A stretch of DNA of 64,000 nucleotides from Chromatocurvus sp046260765 (GCA_046260765.1 JBHEOO010000006.1:35404-99403), one strand, 5' to 3'; shown: positions 31,730-41,559, counted from the stretch's first letter. The notes: generated by a model from the sequence alone, not told the origin. Numbers and translations: made by a program.

Positions 31730-33415
31730 TTACATCGACTCCGGTGCTGATACGCCGAGGAGATCCAGTCCATTGCCGATGACCTGGCGCACGGACTCAC
31801 TCAGTGCGACCCTGGCCGAGCGCAGTTCAGTGTTTTCGATCAGGACCTTGTGTGCGTTGTAAAAGGTGTGGAAGTGGCCGGCGAGGTCGCGCAGGTAATT
31901 GGCTACGACATGCGGTTCTGCCGTCTGCGCCGCTTTTTCCACCACCTCCGGGTATTCGGCCAGGCTCTTCAGCAGGGCCTTTTCCTCGGGACTGTCCAGC
32001 AGTGCCAGGTGCGCTCGACTGTCTTCTGCATCCCAGGCAATATTCTGTTCTGCCAGTCGGCGATGCACGCTGCATACCCGGGCGTGCGCATACTGTATGT
32101 AATACACGGGATTGTCGTTGCTGCGCGACAGCGCCAGATCGATATCAAAGGTGAGCTGCGAGCTTGGCGCCCTCGCCACCAGGAAGTAGCGTGTGGCGTC
32201 GCGGCCCACTTCCTCAATGAGGTCGCGCAGCGTGAGGTAGCTGCCCGCGCGTTTCGACAGCTTTACTTCCTCGCCGTCGCGCATGACGGTCACCATCTGA
32301 TGCAGCACATAGTCGGGCCAGCCCTCGGGAATGCCCTGGTCAAGTGCCTGCAGGCCTGCGCGCACGCGGGTGACCGTGCTGTGGTGGTCTGCGCCCTGCT
32401 CGTTGATCACGCGAACAAAGCCGCGTCGCCACTTGTTCAAGTGGTAGGCGACGTCCGGCAGGAAATAGGTATAGCCGCCGTCGCGCTTGCGCATGACGCG
32501 GTCCTTGTCATCACCGAAATCGGTGGTGCGAAGCCACAGCGCGCCCTCTTCTTCATAGGTATTGCCGCCTTTTACCAGCATCTCGACCGCGGCCTCCACT
32601 TCGCCCGAGCTGTAAAGTGACGACTCCAGGAAGTAGCGGTCGAAATCCACGGCGAACTCGCGCAGATCCAGATCCTGTTCGTGGCGCAGATAGGCCACGG
32701 CGAAGCGCCGGATGGCGTCGATGTCATCGGGGTTGCCGCTGGCCTCCACCTGCTGATCCTTCGCGCTGACGCGATCGCCGCGAAGGAAAGCCTGGGCGAG
32801 CTCAGCAATATAGTCGCCGCGGTAGCCATCTGCAGGCCAGGTCTCGTCATCCGGTCCGATGCCCCGACAGCGTGCCTGCACCGACAGCGCCAGATTGTTG
32901 ATCTGCTGGCCGGCGTCGTTGTAATAGAATTCCCGCGATACCTCCCAGCCGGTGGCCGCAAGCAGGCGGCACAGGCTGTCGCCAATGGCTGCACCGCGAC
33001 CGTGACCCACGTGCAGCGGGCCCGTGGGATTGGCGGAGACAAACTCCACCTGCACCTTGCGGCCCTGGCCGCTGTCGCTCTGACCGAAGCGGTCTCCCCG
33101 GGAGAGAATGTCTCCTACCACGGCGACGCTGCTGTCCGTCGACAGAAAGAAATTGATGAAGCCGGGGCCGGCAATCTCTGTGCGGGCAATCAGCGTGCTT
33201 TCGGGCAGGTTTTCGCAGAGTAACTGCGCCAGCTGTCGTGGCGGCATTTTCGCCTGCTTTGCCAGTGCCAGCGCGACGTTGGTGGCGAGGTCGCCGTGAG
33301 CCGGGTCGCGGGTGCGCTCGACCTGTACCGCTGCGTGCGCCCCCGTCTCCAGCTGGCCCTGTTCAATCAGGCGGGCCAGCCCCTGTTGAATGAGCAGGGA
33401 CACTTGTTCTTTCAT
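31730..33415 (-). CDS. argS: arginyl-tRNA synthetase
   Basis: A 561-residue class I synthetase charging tRNA-Arg. The HIGH motif appears as HVGHGRG in NPTGPLHVGHGRGAAIGDSL, the KMSK-like loop as KLSKRAG, and the C-terminal DALR anticodon-binding domain ends with FYNAHKVL. The N-terminal additional domain (about 110 residues) is present. The SPOR protein gene begins immediately after it; priA lies about 100 bases upstream on the same strand. Confidence 0.97.
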   Translation of the reverse strand: MKEQVSLLIQQGLARLIEQGQLETGAHAAVQVERTRDPAHGDLATNVALALAKQAKMPPRQLAQLLCENLPESTLIARTEIAGPGFINFFLSTDSSVAVVGDILSRGDRFGQSDSGQGRKVQVEFVSANPTGPLHVGHGRGAAIGDSLCRLLAATGWEVSREFYYNDAGQQINNLALSVQARCRGIGPDDETWPADGYRGDYIAELAQAFLRGDRVSAKDQQVEASGNPDDIDAIRRFAVAYLRHEQDLDLREFAVDFDRYFLESSLYSSGEVEAAVEMLVKGGNTYEEEGALWLRTTDFGDDKDRVMRKRDGGYTYFLPDVAYHLNKWRRGFVRVINEQGADHHSTVTRVRAGLQALDQGIPEGWPDYVLHQMVTVMRDGEEVKLSKRAGSYLTLRDLIEEVGRDATRYFLVARAPSSQLTFDIDLALSRSNDNPVYYIQYAHARVCSVHRRLAEQNIAWDAEDSRAHLALLDSPEEKALLKSLAEYPEVVEKAAQTAEPHVVANYLRDLAGHFHTFYNAHKVLIENTELRSARVALSESVRQVIGNGLDLLGVSAPESM

Positions 33416-33517
33416 AGCGGGTTAACCTGGTTTGCAAAGCGAATGTAAGCGACGGACATTATCCCCGTTCGTCGCGGTGATGGCCAGATGATGCCGTACG
33501 GGCAGATGACGCATGGG

Positions 33518-35710
33518 CTACAGCGTGTCAATCGGGTCTATATCGATAAACCAGTTGAGCCCCGCAGGGGCCTTTAACGCCTCTGTCGCGGCCACCAGCG
33601 CCGCTGCGGCACCCGCTGCGCCGGCGCGGGTCGCGCTCAGGCAGATGAGCTGGCTGCGGTGCTTGCCGGCGCGCCGGGGCATGGCTGAGGGCAGTGGTCC
33701 TATCAGCTGTGAAGCGCTGCCCAGGTTCGGTGCTGCGCGCTGGCGCACGGTCTGCAGAAAGGTTTCGCCCTGCCCCTCGGATCGTGCGTCCGTGCGCAGG
33801 AGGGTCAGGTGCCCTGCCGGGGGCAGGCCGCGTTCCTGGCGCTGCAGCAGCAGGTCTGCGGCGACGTCGGCATAGGGTCTGGTGAGCAGTGCCTGCAGCA
33901 GGGGGTGATCGGGGTAGTGTGTCTGCAGCAGCATTTCTCCGGGCCGGTCACCGCGTCCGGCGCGACCGGCCACCTGGGTCAGCAGCTGGGCCAGGCGCTC
34001 CTCGCCGCGAAAATCCGCACTGAACAGCAGGGCGTCGCTGTCGATCACGCCGACCAGGCCGACGCCGGGAAAGTGATGTCCTTTGGTCAGCATCTGGGTG
34101 CCCAGCAGAATACAGGGATCGCCGCGGTGGATATCGCTGACCAGGGTCGCCATATCGGCGTGCCCCGAGACGCTGTCGCTGTCCACGCGATGCACTGGCC
34201 AGCAGTCAAAGTGGCGCTCCAGGAAGTCTTCTGCCTGCTCTGTGCCGAGGCCATTGGCGAGCAGTGATGTACTGCCGCATTGCGGGCAGGCGTCCGGGAG
34301 CCGGCGCCGCGCCGAGCAGTGATGACAGCGCAGCTGGCGACGCCGTCGATGCACTGTCATGCGCGCGTCGCAGTGCTCGCAATCGGCGATCCAGCCACAG
34401 TCGTGGCACTGCAGCGAGGCGGCGAAACCGCGGCGGTTGAGGAACAGCAGCACCTGCTGGCCGTCGGCAAGCGTCTGCCCGATGCGCTCGAGCAGGGCTG
34501 GTGAAAGGCCGGCGGTCAGCGGCTGGCGACGCACATCGATGGCGCTCAGCCGGGGCAATGTGCGGCCCCCGGCGCGCTCCGCCAGACGGTGATGCCCGTA
34601 GCGGCCGCGCAGCGCGTTGAACGTGCTCTCCAGCGACGGCGTGGCGCTGCCCAGCACAACAGGGCACGACTCCAGCTGGGCGCGCTTGACGGCAACGTCC
34701 CGCGCGGAATAGCGAAACCCGTCCTGCTGTTTATAGGAGGCATCGTGCTCTTCGTCGACGATGATCATGCCGAGCCGCGGGCAGGAGGCAAACACGGCCG
34801 AGCGTGTGCCCAGGATGATGGCCGCGTCGCCGCGTCGCGCCCGATCCCAGGACTGGCTGCGCTCGGCGTCGGTCAGACCGGAATGCAGCAGCGCGATGGA
34901 TGTGTGAAAGCGCTCACGGAAGCGTGACACGGTCTGCGGTGTGAGGCCGATTTCCGGCACCAGGACCAGGGCCTGACGGCCCTGGTCCAGGCAGTGACGG
35001 ATGGCGCGCAGATACACCTCAGTCTTGCCGCTGCCGGTGACACCCTCGAGCAGGTGGCAACGAAAGCTGCCCTGGCTCGCAGTGATCGCATTGACTGCGG
35101 CTGCTTGCGCATCCCCGAGCGGCGGCCCATCTGAGGCCGCGCACTCCGGCTGTCGTGGCTCCGACTCACAGCGCTCCAGCAGGCCTTTTTTTTCCAGCTC
35201 CGCAAGGACGCTGCTGGTAATGCCCTGCGACTTCAGTGCGCTCGCCTCTATGGCATAACCACCGGACAGCAGGCGCAGTGCAGCCTGCTGCCGGGGCGCC
35301 CGGGCCAGCGCCTCGTCACCCAGACCCTGGCCGCGAGTGGTGAGTCGCCAGGCGTCCTGTGCCGGCGCCCGGCCCTCGCGCAGACGCTTGCTGAGTGCGG
35401 CGCTGAAGACCTCTCCCGGCGGGTGCAGGTAATACCCGGATGCCCAGCGACACAGCTCGAATACGGCGGGCGAGAGCAGCGGCGCGGGATCGAGGATCGC
35501 TTCTGCGCATTTCAGCTGGGCCAAAGGAACGGCACTGTGACTTGTCGTCTCTGCCAGTATCCCCACCAATGAGCGCCTTGCGAAGGGGACTCTGACGCGA
35601 ACCCCCGCAGGCAGTGCTGCGGCAGCCTCAGGATCCCAGTCCGCGGGCGGCAGGTAGTCGAACAGGCGGCGCAGGGGAGAGGGAACGGCAATGCGCAGGT
35701 AGGTCGGCAT
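33518..35710 (-). CDS. priA: primosomal protein N-prime (replication restart helicase)
   Basis: PriA restarts collapsed replication forks. The 730-residue protein has an N-terminal DNA-binding region (LRRLFDYLPP), Walker A GVTGSGKTEVYLRA, DEEH box VDEEHDASYKQ, and an eight-cysteine zinc-binding insert (CHDCGWIADCEHC followed by CHHC and CPQC). Conserved GTQMLTKGHHFPGV and the late helicase motif QVAGRAGRGDRPGEML are seen. Divergent from rpmE. Confidence 0.96.
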   Translation of the reverse strand: MPTYLRIAVPSPLRRLFDYLPPADWDPEAAAALPAGVRVRVPFARRSLVGILAETTSHSAVPLAQLKCAEAILDPAPLLSPAVFELCRWASGYYLHPPGEVFSAALSKRLREGRAPAQDAWRLTTRGQGLGDEALARAPRQQAALRLLSGGYAIEASALKSQGITSSVLAELEKKGLLERCESEPRQPECAASDGPPLGDAQAAAVNAITASQGSFRCHLLEGVTGSGKTEVYLRAIRHCLDQGRQALVLVPEIGLTPQTVSRFRERFHTSIALLHSGLTDAERSQSWDRARRGDAAIILGTRSAVFASCPRLGMIIVDEEHDASYKQQDGFRYSARDVAVKRAQLESCPVVLGSATPSLESTFNALRGRYGHHRLAERAGGRTLPRLSAIDVRRQPLTAGLSPALLERIGQTLADGQQVLLFLNRRGFAASLQCHDCGWIADCEHCDARMTVHRRRRQLRCHHCSARRRLPDACPQCGSTSLLANGLGTEQAEDFLERHFDCWPVHRVDSDSVSGHADMATLVSDIHRGDPCILLGTQMLTKGHHFPGVGLVGVIDSDALLFSADFRGEERLAQLLTQVAGRAGRGDRPGEMLLQTHYPDHPLLQALLTRPYADVAADLLLQRQERGLPPAGHLTLLRTDARSEGQGETFLQTVRQRAAPNLGSASQLIGPLPSAMPRRAGKHRSQLICLSATRAGAAGAAAALVAATEALKAPAGLNWFIDIDPIDTL

Positions 35711-35766
35711 CAGGCATGATTACACGGCATGGCATACCAGTCTAACAAAGGCCTGGCTCCCGGACC

Positions 35767-35794
35767 TTGCGCAGGGCAGCACTTCTGGTAACAT
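35767..35794 (+). promoter_or_regulatory. weak sigma-70-like promoter candidate for rpmE
   Basis: TTGCGC at 35767-35772, a 16-base spacer and TAACAT at 35789-35794. The start would be near 35801 with a leader of about 95 bases before rpmE. Both boxes deviate from consensus. Confidence 0.3.
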
Positions 35795-35896
35795 GCGCGC
35801 CTCTTTTTGTCATGCACAGCCCAGCTGTGCCTGTCATTCCTGGATACGGTGCCCGGCAGAGATCGGGTTGCGGTGTCCCTCAGCAGGAGCAGGACC

Positions 35897-36112
35897 ATGA
35901 AGAACGATATCCACCCGAAGTACGAAGCGATCACCGCAACATGCAGCTGCGGTAACGTGATCAAGACCCGTTCCACCTTTACCGAGGACTTCACGATTGA
36001 TGTGTGCTCGGAATGTCACCCCTTCTTTACCGGGAAGCAGAAGATTGTGGACAGCGGCGGTCGTGTGGATCGCTTTAACAAGCGATTCGGTAACCGTGGC
36101 AGCAAGCGCTAG
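35897..36112 (+). CDS. rpmE: 50S ribosomal protein L31, zinc-binding type
   Basis: A 71-residue ribosomal protein. Cys16, Cys18, Cys37 and Cys40 form the zinc site of the C+ type of L31. ATG 35897 follows AGGAGCAGGACC; an open frame begins earlier (35807) but the family starts MKNDIHPKY. The zinc-free paralogue, if any, is not in the window. Divergent from priA, as is common in gammaproteobacteria. Confidence 0.97.
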   Translation: MKNDIHPKYEAITATCSCGNVIKTRSTFTEDFTIDVCSECHPFFTGKQKIVDSGGRVDRFNKRFGNRGSKR

Positions 36113-36173
36113 GCGATTCCGGGCAATTTCTGCAGTCCCGGGCTATCCGGGCCTGCCGTCCGCCTGTCGTTAG

Positions 36174-36206
36174 TCTCCTATCAGCCCCTTATCAACCGCC
36201 TAATCA
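36174..36206 (-). repeat. degenerate 11-12-bp repeats starting at the ponA stop codon
   Basis: On the coding strand of ponA the sequence from the stop codon reads TGATTAGGCGGT, TGATAAGGGGC and TGATAGGAGAC, three imperfect copies each beginning with TGA. This resembles the clearer repeats at the hslU stop, but copies differ enough that chance is possible. Confidence 0.45.
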
Positions 36207-38603
36207 GAAAATGTCGTTGATCAGGTCGTCGGTGCCGACCTTGCCGGGTGTCAGTGTCCCATCGGCATAGTCTGTCGGTACATTCTCGGCGCGGAAATAC
36301 TCGAACAGGGCATTGCTCTGCGCTGATCCGGCCAACAGTCCGGTTTCCGGGTCAATTCTCACACTGGTAATGCCGTTCGGCACGGGTAGCAGGCGCTCGG
36401 GCCTGTCCTGCAGCGCCTCGCGCATGAAGGAAATCCAGATAGGCAGCGCTGCGGTGCCGCCGAACTCGCGGCGGCCCAGCGGCGTGTAGCCGTCGAATCC
36501 CACCCAGCTGGTGGCAACCACATCCCTGTTGAACCCCGAGAACCAGGCGTCCATGGGTCCGTTGGTGGTGCCCGTCTTCCCCGCGATATCTTCGCGCTTC
36601 AGTGCCAGTGCCCGGCGTCCGGTGCCCAACCGTATGACGTCCCGCAGGATATCGTTGACGAGGAAATTCACCCGCTCATCCATGACCCTGGGCGCTGGCG
36701 GCAGAGACTCCGGCTGGGCCTCGGCACCCGCGCAGGCATCGCACACGGTGGGCGGTCTTGCCTCGAAAAGCAGCTCGCCCGCACTGTCCTCAATCCGATT
36801 GATGATGTGTGGGGTTACCGCATAGCCGCCGTTGGCGAGAATGGCATAGCCGCGGGCGACGTCCAGCGGTGACATCGACTGAGTGCCCAGGGCGAGGGAG
36901 AGGTTGCGGGGAAAATTCGAGGTATCGAAACCAAGGTCCTCTGCGTAATCGATCGCCGCTCCCACCCCCATCTGCTGCAGGAGTCGGATGGACACCAGGT
37001 TGCGGGACTGTGTCAGTGCCCAGCGTAATCGTGTGGGTCCGTAGAACTTTCCGCCGTCGTTCTCGGGCCGCCAGATGCCTTCCAGCGATGTATCCTCAAG
37101 GACGATCGGCGCATCATTGATAATGCTGGCAGGGGTGTAGCCCGCGGCGAGTGCTGCGCTATATATGAAAGGCTTGAAGTTGGAGCCGGGCTGGCGCTGG
37201 GCCTGGGTCGCGCGATTGAACTTGCTCTGTTCGAAGCCGATACCGCCCACCAGACTGAGAATCGCGCCATTGTCCGGCTGCAGGGCGACCAACGCAGCCT
37301 GCGCAGCGGGAATCTGCGCCAGATGCCAGGCGTCGCCGTCCGGCTGGTTGACGCGCACGACATCGCCGCGACTGACCACGTCCGCCGGGCTTTGTGGCGC
37401 GCGACCGCGGGCGTTTTCGTTCAGGTAGGGATTGGCCTGACGCAGGCCGTTTTCCCAGAGCAGTTCATGCTCGCTGCCATCGGCGATGACGAAACGCGCC
37501 GCGGAGTCATCCACGCGAACGACGACCGCGGGAATGAGCCCGGCGATGACGGGCGTCTCTGAGAGCGTTTCCAGCCAGGGTTCGGGGACCGTGGCGTCAT
37601 TCTCCTGCAGTGGCGCCAGTGTGCGCGGATCGGGTAGCTGCCGCTCCGGTCCACGGTAGCCATGCCGCTGGTCGTAGGTGATCAAACCCGTCTCAAGGGA
37701 GGCCTGCGCCGCTTTCTGCAGGCGGGAGTCGAGCGTCGTGTACACCTGATAGCCATCGTTATAAATACCAATGCCATAGAGCTCGAGCATCTGGCGCCGT
37801 ACCATTTCTGCGGCATGCTGGGCATCCAACGTGATCCTGGCCCCGTGATGACGCACTTCCACGGGCTCGATCAGCGCGGCCTGATAGGCCATTTCATCGA
37901 CATAGCCCAGCAGGCGCATGCGCCCGAGTATCCAGTTGCGCCTTTCCCGGGCGTTTTCCGGCGAGCTCAGCGGGTTGTTGCGCGATGGGGCTTTCGGAAT
38001 ACCGGCGAGCATTGCGTGTTCAGCGAGACTCAATTCGTGCATGCTTTTGCCGTAATACACCTGGGCGGCTGCCTCGAAACCGTAGGCGCGATGCCCGAGA
38101 AACACGCGGTTGGCATACAGTTCAAAGATTTCCTGTTTGGTGAGTCTTCGCTCGATCTCGACCGCCAGCAATATCTCATTGAATTTGCGCGTAAAAGTGC
38201 GGTCCAGAGTCAGGAAGTAATTGCGTGCCACCTGCATGGTCAGCGTGCTCCCGCCGGAGCCCTTGGCCCCGGTCAGCAGGAGTTCGGATACGGCGCGCCC
38301 GAGGCCCATGAGGTCTATGCCGCTGTGCTGGAAGAAACCGTCGTCTTCCGCGGCCAGCAGTGCCTTGACAAAGGTATCGGGGATCTCGCTGTACTCCAGC
38401 GGGTTGCGCTTCTGTTCGCCGAACTGCCCGATGAGGTCGCCACTCGCTGTGTACACCCGCATGGGCGTCTGCAACTGAACATCGCGCAGCGTTTCGACAT
38501 CCGGAAGGGTTGGACTGAGATAAAGATAGACGCCGGCCAGCAACCAGACGGCAGCGAGACTGCCAAGCAGTGAGAGGCGCAGAAGCCAGCGCAGGAATTT
38601 CAA
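36204..38603 (-). CDS. mrcA: penicillin-binding protein 1A, bifunctional peptidoglycan synthase
   Basis: A class A PBP (PonA) with one N-terminal membrane helix, a glycosyltransferase domain (AEDDGFFQHSGID, then GSGGSTLTMQVARNYFL) and a transpeptidase domain with the serine motif PGSNFKPF (SxxK), SRN in TQSRNLVS and KTGTTNG. An OB-like insert lies between. TTG 38603 is preferred (799 residues): GGAGG lies four bases ahead, the protein then starts like Pseudomonas PonA (KFLRWLLR), and a TATAAT box lies inside the extra codons of the longer ATG 38690 frame. Divergent from pilM. Confidence 0.93.
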   Translation of the reverse strand: MKFLRWLLRLSLLGSLAAVWLLAGVYLYLSPTLPDVETLRDVQLQTPMRVYTASGDLIGQFGEQKRNPLEYSEIPDTFVKALLAAEDDGFFQHSGIDLMGLGRAVSELLLTGAKGSGGSTLTMQVARNYFLTLDRTFTRKFNEILLAVEIERRLTKQEIFELYANRVFLGHRAYGFEAAAQVYYGKSMHELSLAEHAMLAGIPKAPSRNNPLSSPENARERRNWILGRMRLLGYVDEMAYQAALIEPVEVRHHGARITLDAQHAAEMVRRQMLELYGIGIYNDGYQVYTTLDSRLQKAAQASLETGLITYDQRHGYRGPERQLPDPRTLAPLQENDATVPEPWLETLSETPVIAGLIPAVVVRVDDSAARFVIADGSEHELLWENGLRQANPYLNENARGRAPQSPADVVSRGDVVRVNQPDGDAWHLAQIPAAQAALVALQPDNGAILSLVGGIGFEQSKFNRATQAQRQPGSNFKPFIYSAALAAGYTPASIINDAPIVLEDTSLEGIWRPENDGGKFYGPTRLRWALTQSRNLVSIRLLQQMGVGAAIDYAEDLGFDTSNFPRNLSLALGTQSMSPLDVARGYAILANGGYAVTPHIINRIEDSAGELLFEARPPTVCDACAGAEAQPESLPPAPRVMDERVNFLVNDILRDVIRLGTGRRALALKREDIAGKTGTTNGPMDAWFSGFNRDVVATSWVGFDGYTPLGRREFGGTAALPIWISFMREALQDRPERLLPVPNGITSVRIDPETGLLAGSAQSNALFEYFRAENVPTDYADGTLTPGKVGTDDLINDIF

Positions 38604-38669
38604 GATACCTCCAGAAACGTGTGTCGGGCGGGACAGGCTATGCGGGGCGCGCGCTGTCGGTATTGGGTA

Positions 38670-38675
38670 ATTATA
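38670..38675 (-). promoter_or_regulatory. TATAAT -10 box upstream of ponA
   Basis: A perfect TATAAT lies on the minus strand at 38675-38670 in an A-rich context, but no good -35 sits 16-18 bases ahead. If used, transcription would begin near 38663, about 60 bases before TTG 38603. The whole ponA-pilM interval (38604-38780) is distinctly AT-rich. Confidence 0.4.
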
Positions 38676-38780
38676 TGCTTTTTTTGCCATTTCGTTGCAT
38701 TGCGGGCTATCTTATAGCTTAATATTGAAGTATCGGAATATAAAGAAAAGCCAAGTCTCTGAAACATATAGGGAAATGAC

Positions 38781-39845
38781 TTGCTTGGATTGCTAGGGAA
38801 ACGAAAGCAGACTCAGCTTCTGGGGATGGATATCAGCTCCACCACGGTCAAGCTGCTGGAGCTCAGTCGAACGGGGGACAAGTATCGCGTGGAAAGTTAC
38901 GCGGTCAGCTCACTCCCGCAGGACGCTGTGGTAGAAAAAGCCATCAACGACGTCGATGGTGTCGCCAACGCTATCCGCAGCGTTATTGCGCAATCCCGCA
39001 GCAAAATCAAGACGGTTGCCGCCGCAGTGGCGGGCTCTGCCGTGATCACCAAGCTGGTGGACATGCCCGCCGGTCTCAGCGACGACGAGATGGAAACCCA
39101 GCTCACGCTGGAAGCCGATCAGTACATTCCCTACCCGCTTGAGGAAGTCGCACTCGATTTTGAAATTCAGGGCCCCTCGCGCGATCGCGATGGCATGGTC
39201 GAGGTCCTGCTTGCAGCCTGCCGTCGCGAAACCATCGATGCTCGCGTGGAAGCCATCGAAGGCGCTGGTCTCGAGGCAAAGGTCATGGACGTTGAGGCCT
39301 ATGCTGTCGAGCGCGCATACGGCCTGATCCGCCAGCACCTCGACCTGGAGGAAAGTGCGGTGGTTGCCATGGTCGACATTGGCGCCACGATGACGACGCT
39401 GAGCGTACTGAGCAATGGCCAGACCATCTACACGCGAGAGCAGCTTTTTGGCGGCAAGCAACTCACCGACGAGATCATGCGTCGCTACGGACTGCCGGTT
39501 GAAGAGGCCGGCCTTGCCAAGAAGCAGGGCGGACTCCCGGACGATTACGAGGAAGAATTGCTGAACCCGTTCAGGGACGCTGTGGTGCAGCAGGTCACGC
39601 GATCACTGCAGCTGTTTTTCTCCTCCAGCCAGTATAATGATGTCGACTACATCATCATGGCGGGTGGCGTGGCTTACATGGAGGGTCTGTCCGATCTTGT
39701 GCAGGAGCGACTTGGAACGCCGACAGCGGTCGCCAATCCGTTCGCCGAGATGAGCCTGTCACCGCGGGTCAATGCGGTGGCGCTGGGCAGCGATGCGCCG
39801 GCCATGATGATTGCCTGCGGCCTCGCGCTGCGGAGTTTTGACTGA
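38781..39845 (+). CDS. pilM: type IV pilus assembly ATPase-fold protein PilM
   Basis: A 354-residue actin-like cytoplasmic protein that binds the PilN tail and couples the inner-membrane alignment complex to the pilus motor. It has the nucleotide-binding stretches LGMDISSTTVKLLELS and VAMVDIGATMTTLSVL and a late IIMAGGVAYMEGL. The start is TTG 38781, with AGGG eight bases ahead. Its TGA shares one base with the ATG of pilN. First gene of pilMNOPQ. Confidence 0.95.
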   Translation: MLGLLGKRKQTQLLGMDISSTTVKLLELSRTGDKYRVESYAVSSLPQDAVVEKAINDVDGVANAIRSVIAQSRSKIKTVAAAVAGSAVITKLVDMPAGLSDDEMETQLTLEADQYIPYPLEEVALDFEIQGPSRDRDGMVEVLLAACRRETIDARVEAIEGAGLEAKVMDVEAYAVERAYGLIRQHLDLEESAVVAMVDIGATMTTLSVLSNGQTIYTREQLFGGKQLTDEIMRRYGLPVEEAGLAKKQGGLPDDYEEELLNPFRDAVVQQVTRSLQLFFSSSQYNDVDYIIMAGGVAYMEGLSDLVQERLGTPTAVANPFAEMSLSPRVNAVALGSDAPAMMIACGLALRSFD

Positions 39846-40408
39846 TGGCCCACATCAACCTGCTGCCCTGGCGCGAGGCGCGCCGTGAGGAGCTCAAGCG
39901 ACAGTTCCTGAGTATTCTGGGCCTGGTTGTCTTGGTGGCAATCATGCTGATCGTGCTGGCGGATCGCGTCGTCAATGGCCAGATCAGTGACCAGAAGGCG
40001 CGCAACGATTACCTGTCGCAGAACATCCGGGTGCTGGATTCCAAGGTGGCGGAAATCAAGGATCTGCAGCGCAAGCGCAATCAGCTCATTGATCGGATGC
40101 GTGTGATTCAGGAGCTGCAGGGTAACCGCCCGGTCATCGTCCGCGTGCTCGATCAGCTGGTGCGGACTGTGCCCGACGGCGTTTTCTATACGCAGGTCGA
40201 GGCGCAGGATAAGACGCTGTCGATAAAAGGCGTCGCAGAATCGAACAACCGTGTGTCCAGTCTCATGCGTCGACTGGACGCCTCAGACTGGCTGCAGGCT
40301 CCCAACCTGGACTCCGTGCGCGCTGCGACGATGTACGGCGACCAGGCGGCCACGTTTGATCTCAAGGTCATGGTGAGTCTGCCGCAGGAAGGCGAGGGCG
40401 AGGAGTAG
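39845..40408 (+). CDS. pilN: type IV pilus inner-membrane protein PilN
   Basis: A 187-residue bitopic protein. The cytoplasmic N-terminus contains INLLPWREARREE, the conserved peptide that inserts into PilM; a membrane helix follows at about residues 22-42, then a periplasmic coiled coil and a ferredoxin-like domain that dimerises with PilO. It starts by a one-base overlap with pilM (TGATG). Confidence 0.95.
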   Translation: MAHINLLPWREARREELKRQFLSILGLVVLVAIMLIVLADRVVNGQISDQKARNDYLSQNIRVLDSKVAEIKDLQRKRNQLIDRMRVIQELQGNRPVIVRVLDQLVRTVPDGVFYTQVEAQDKTLSIKGVAESNNRVSSLMRRLDASDWLQAPNLDSVRAATMYGDQAATFDLKVMVSLPQEGEGEE

Positions 40409-40411
40409 CGC

Positions 40412-41026
40412 ATGGCAATGGAAGACTCGCTGCGGGCATTACGGGAATTCGATCTCAATGATCTCAGCGTCGACAATCTCGGCACCCTGCCCCTGGTGCT
40501 CAAGATCATTATCGGTGCGCTCATTTTCGCCGTGGTCCTCGCGGGCGGCTATTACTTTCATGTCGAGGAGCTTCGCCTGCAGTTCGACCGCGAAGTTGCC
40601 AGGGAAAGCACGCTCAAGAAAGAGTATGAAAACAAGGCCTTCCAGGTGGCCAACCTCGATGCCTATCGGCGGCAGATGGTCGAGATGGAGGAGTCCTTCG
40701 GCGCCCTGATCAGTCAGCTGCCCAGCGACACCGAAGTCCCTGGTCTGCTCGAAGATATCACCAACAAGGGCTTGCTCAACGGCCTGAATATCGCATCCAT
40801 CAACCTGCAGCCCGAAGTCAGTCGCGAGTTTTACGTGGAGCTACCCATCGCGATCGAGGCAGCGGGGTCTTATCATGACCTGGGTGCCTTTATCAGCGGC
40901 ATGGCGGGGCTGCCCCGAATCGTCACGCTGCACGACTTCAGCATCAGCGGCAGCGGGGACAACGCCAATGATCTGAAGCTGTCGATCACGGCGAGGACTT
41001 ACCGCTACAAGGATGGAGATAGTTGA
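40412..41026 (+). CDS. pilO: type IV pilus inner-membrane protein PilO
   Basis: A 204-residue protein with a cytoplasmic N-terminus, a membrane helix at about residues 28-48 (LKIIIGALIFAVVLAGGYYF), a periplasmic coiled coil and a ferredoxin-like fold (LLNGLNIASINLQPE to LHDFSIS). It pairs with PilN to form the alignment complex between inner membrane and secretin. It begins three bases after the pilN stop. Confidence 0.94.
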   Translation: MAMEDSLRALREFDLNDLSVDNLGTLPLVLKIIIGALIFAVVLAGGYYFHVEELRLQFDREVARESTLKKEYENKAFQVANLDAYRRQMVEMEESFGALISQLPSDTEVPGLLEDITNKGLLNGLNIASINLQPEVSREFYVELPIAIEAAGSYHDLGAFISGMAGLPRIVTLHDFSISGSGDNANDLKLSITARTYRYKDGDS

Positions 41027-41028
41027 GT

Positions 41029-41559
41029 ATGGGCCGCACCGTAGAGGCAGTGCTGCTGCTCTGCCTGATGGCGGCCCTGTCAGCCTGCAGCGACAGTGAT
41101 ATGTCCGACCTCGACCGCTTTATGGACGAAAAGAACGCGCGGCCCGGCGGGGTGATTGCGCCGATTCCAACGTTCAAGGCCTACGAGGCCTTCGCCTACA
41201 GCGCCACGCGCATGCGCAGTCCCTTCGATCGACCGATCGAGGTGCGGGAGATCACGCAGCTGCAGTCAGTCAGCACAATCAAGCCGGATGATAACCGGGC
41301 CAAGGAATTCCTTGAGCAGTATACTTTCGACTCTCTTGCCATGGTGGGTACCCTGGCGCGCGATGGCCGCGAATGGGCGCTGGTGCGGGATCCCGACGGG
41401 GGGATTCATCGGGTGACCCAGGGCAATTACCTGGGGCGAAACCACGGCAGGATCGTCACCCTTGCAGATACCTATCTTGCGGTGGTGGAGATCGTCACGG
41501 ATGGCACCGCCGACGGCTGGGTAGAGCGCCCGAGAACAATAGAACTGAGCGGCCTCTAG
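41029..41559 (+). CDS. pilP: type IV pilus lipoprotein PilP
   Basis: A 176-residue lipoprotein with signal peptide and lipobox LSAC (about residue 19), a disordered linker and a small beta domain (LAMVGTLARDGREWALVRD) that links PilNO to the PilQ secretin. ATG 41029 is used; TTG 41023, overlapping the pilO stop as TTGA, is the alternative. The first helix after the lipobox, with SDMSDLDRFMDE, fits the PilN/PilO-binding peptide. Confidence 0.93.
   Translation: MGRTVEAVLLLCLMAALSACSDSDMSDLDRFMDEKNARPGGVIAPIPTFKAYEAFAYSATRMRSPFDRPIEVREITQLQSVSTIKPDDNRAKEFLEQYTFDSLAMVGTLARDGREWALVRDPDGGIHRVTQGNYLGRNHGRIVTLADTYLAVVEIVTDGTADGWVERPRTIELSGL

Noticed and set aside
36118..36150. Terminator after rpmE (CCGGG...CCCGG)
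   Set aside because: Only a five-base stem with a 13-base loop and no T-run; too weak to list.
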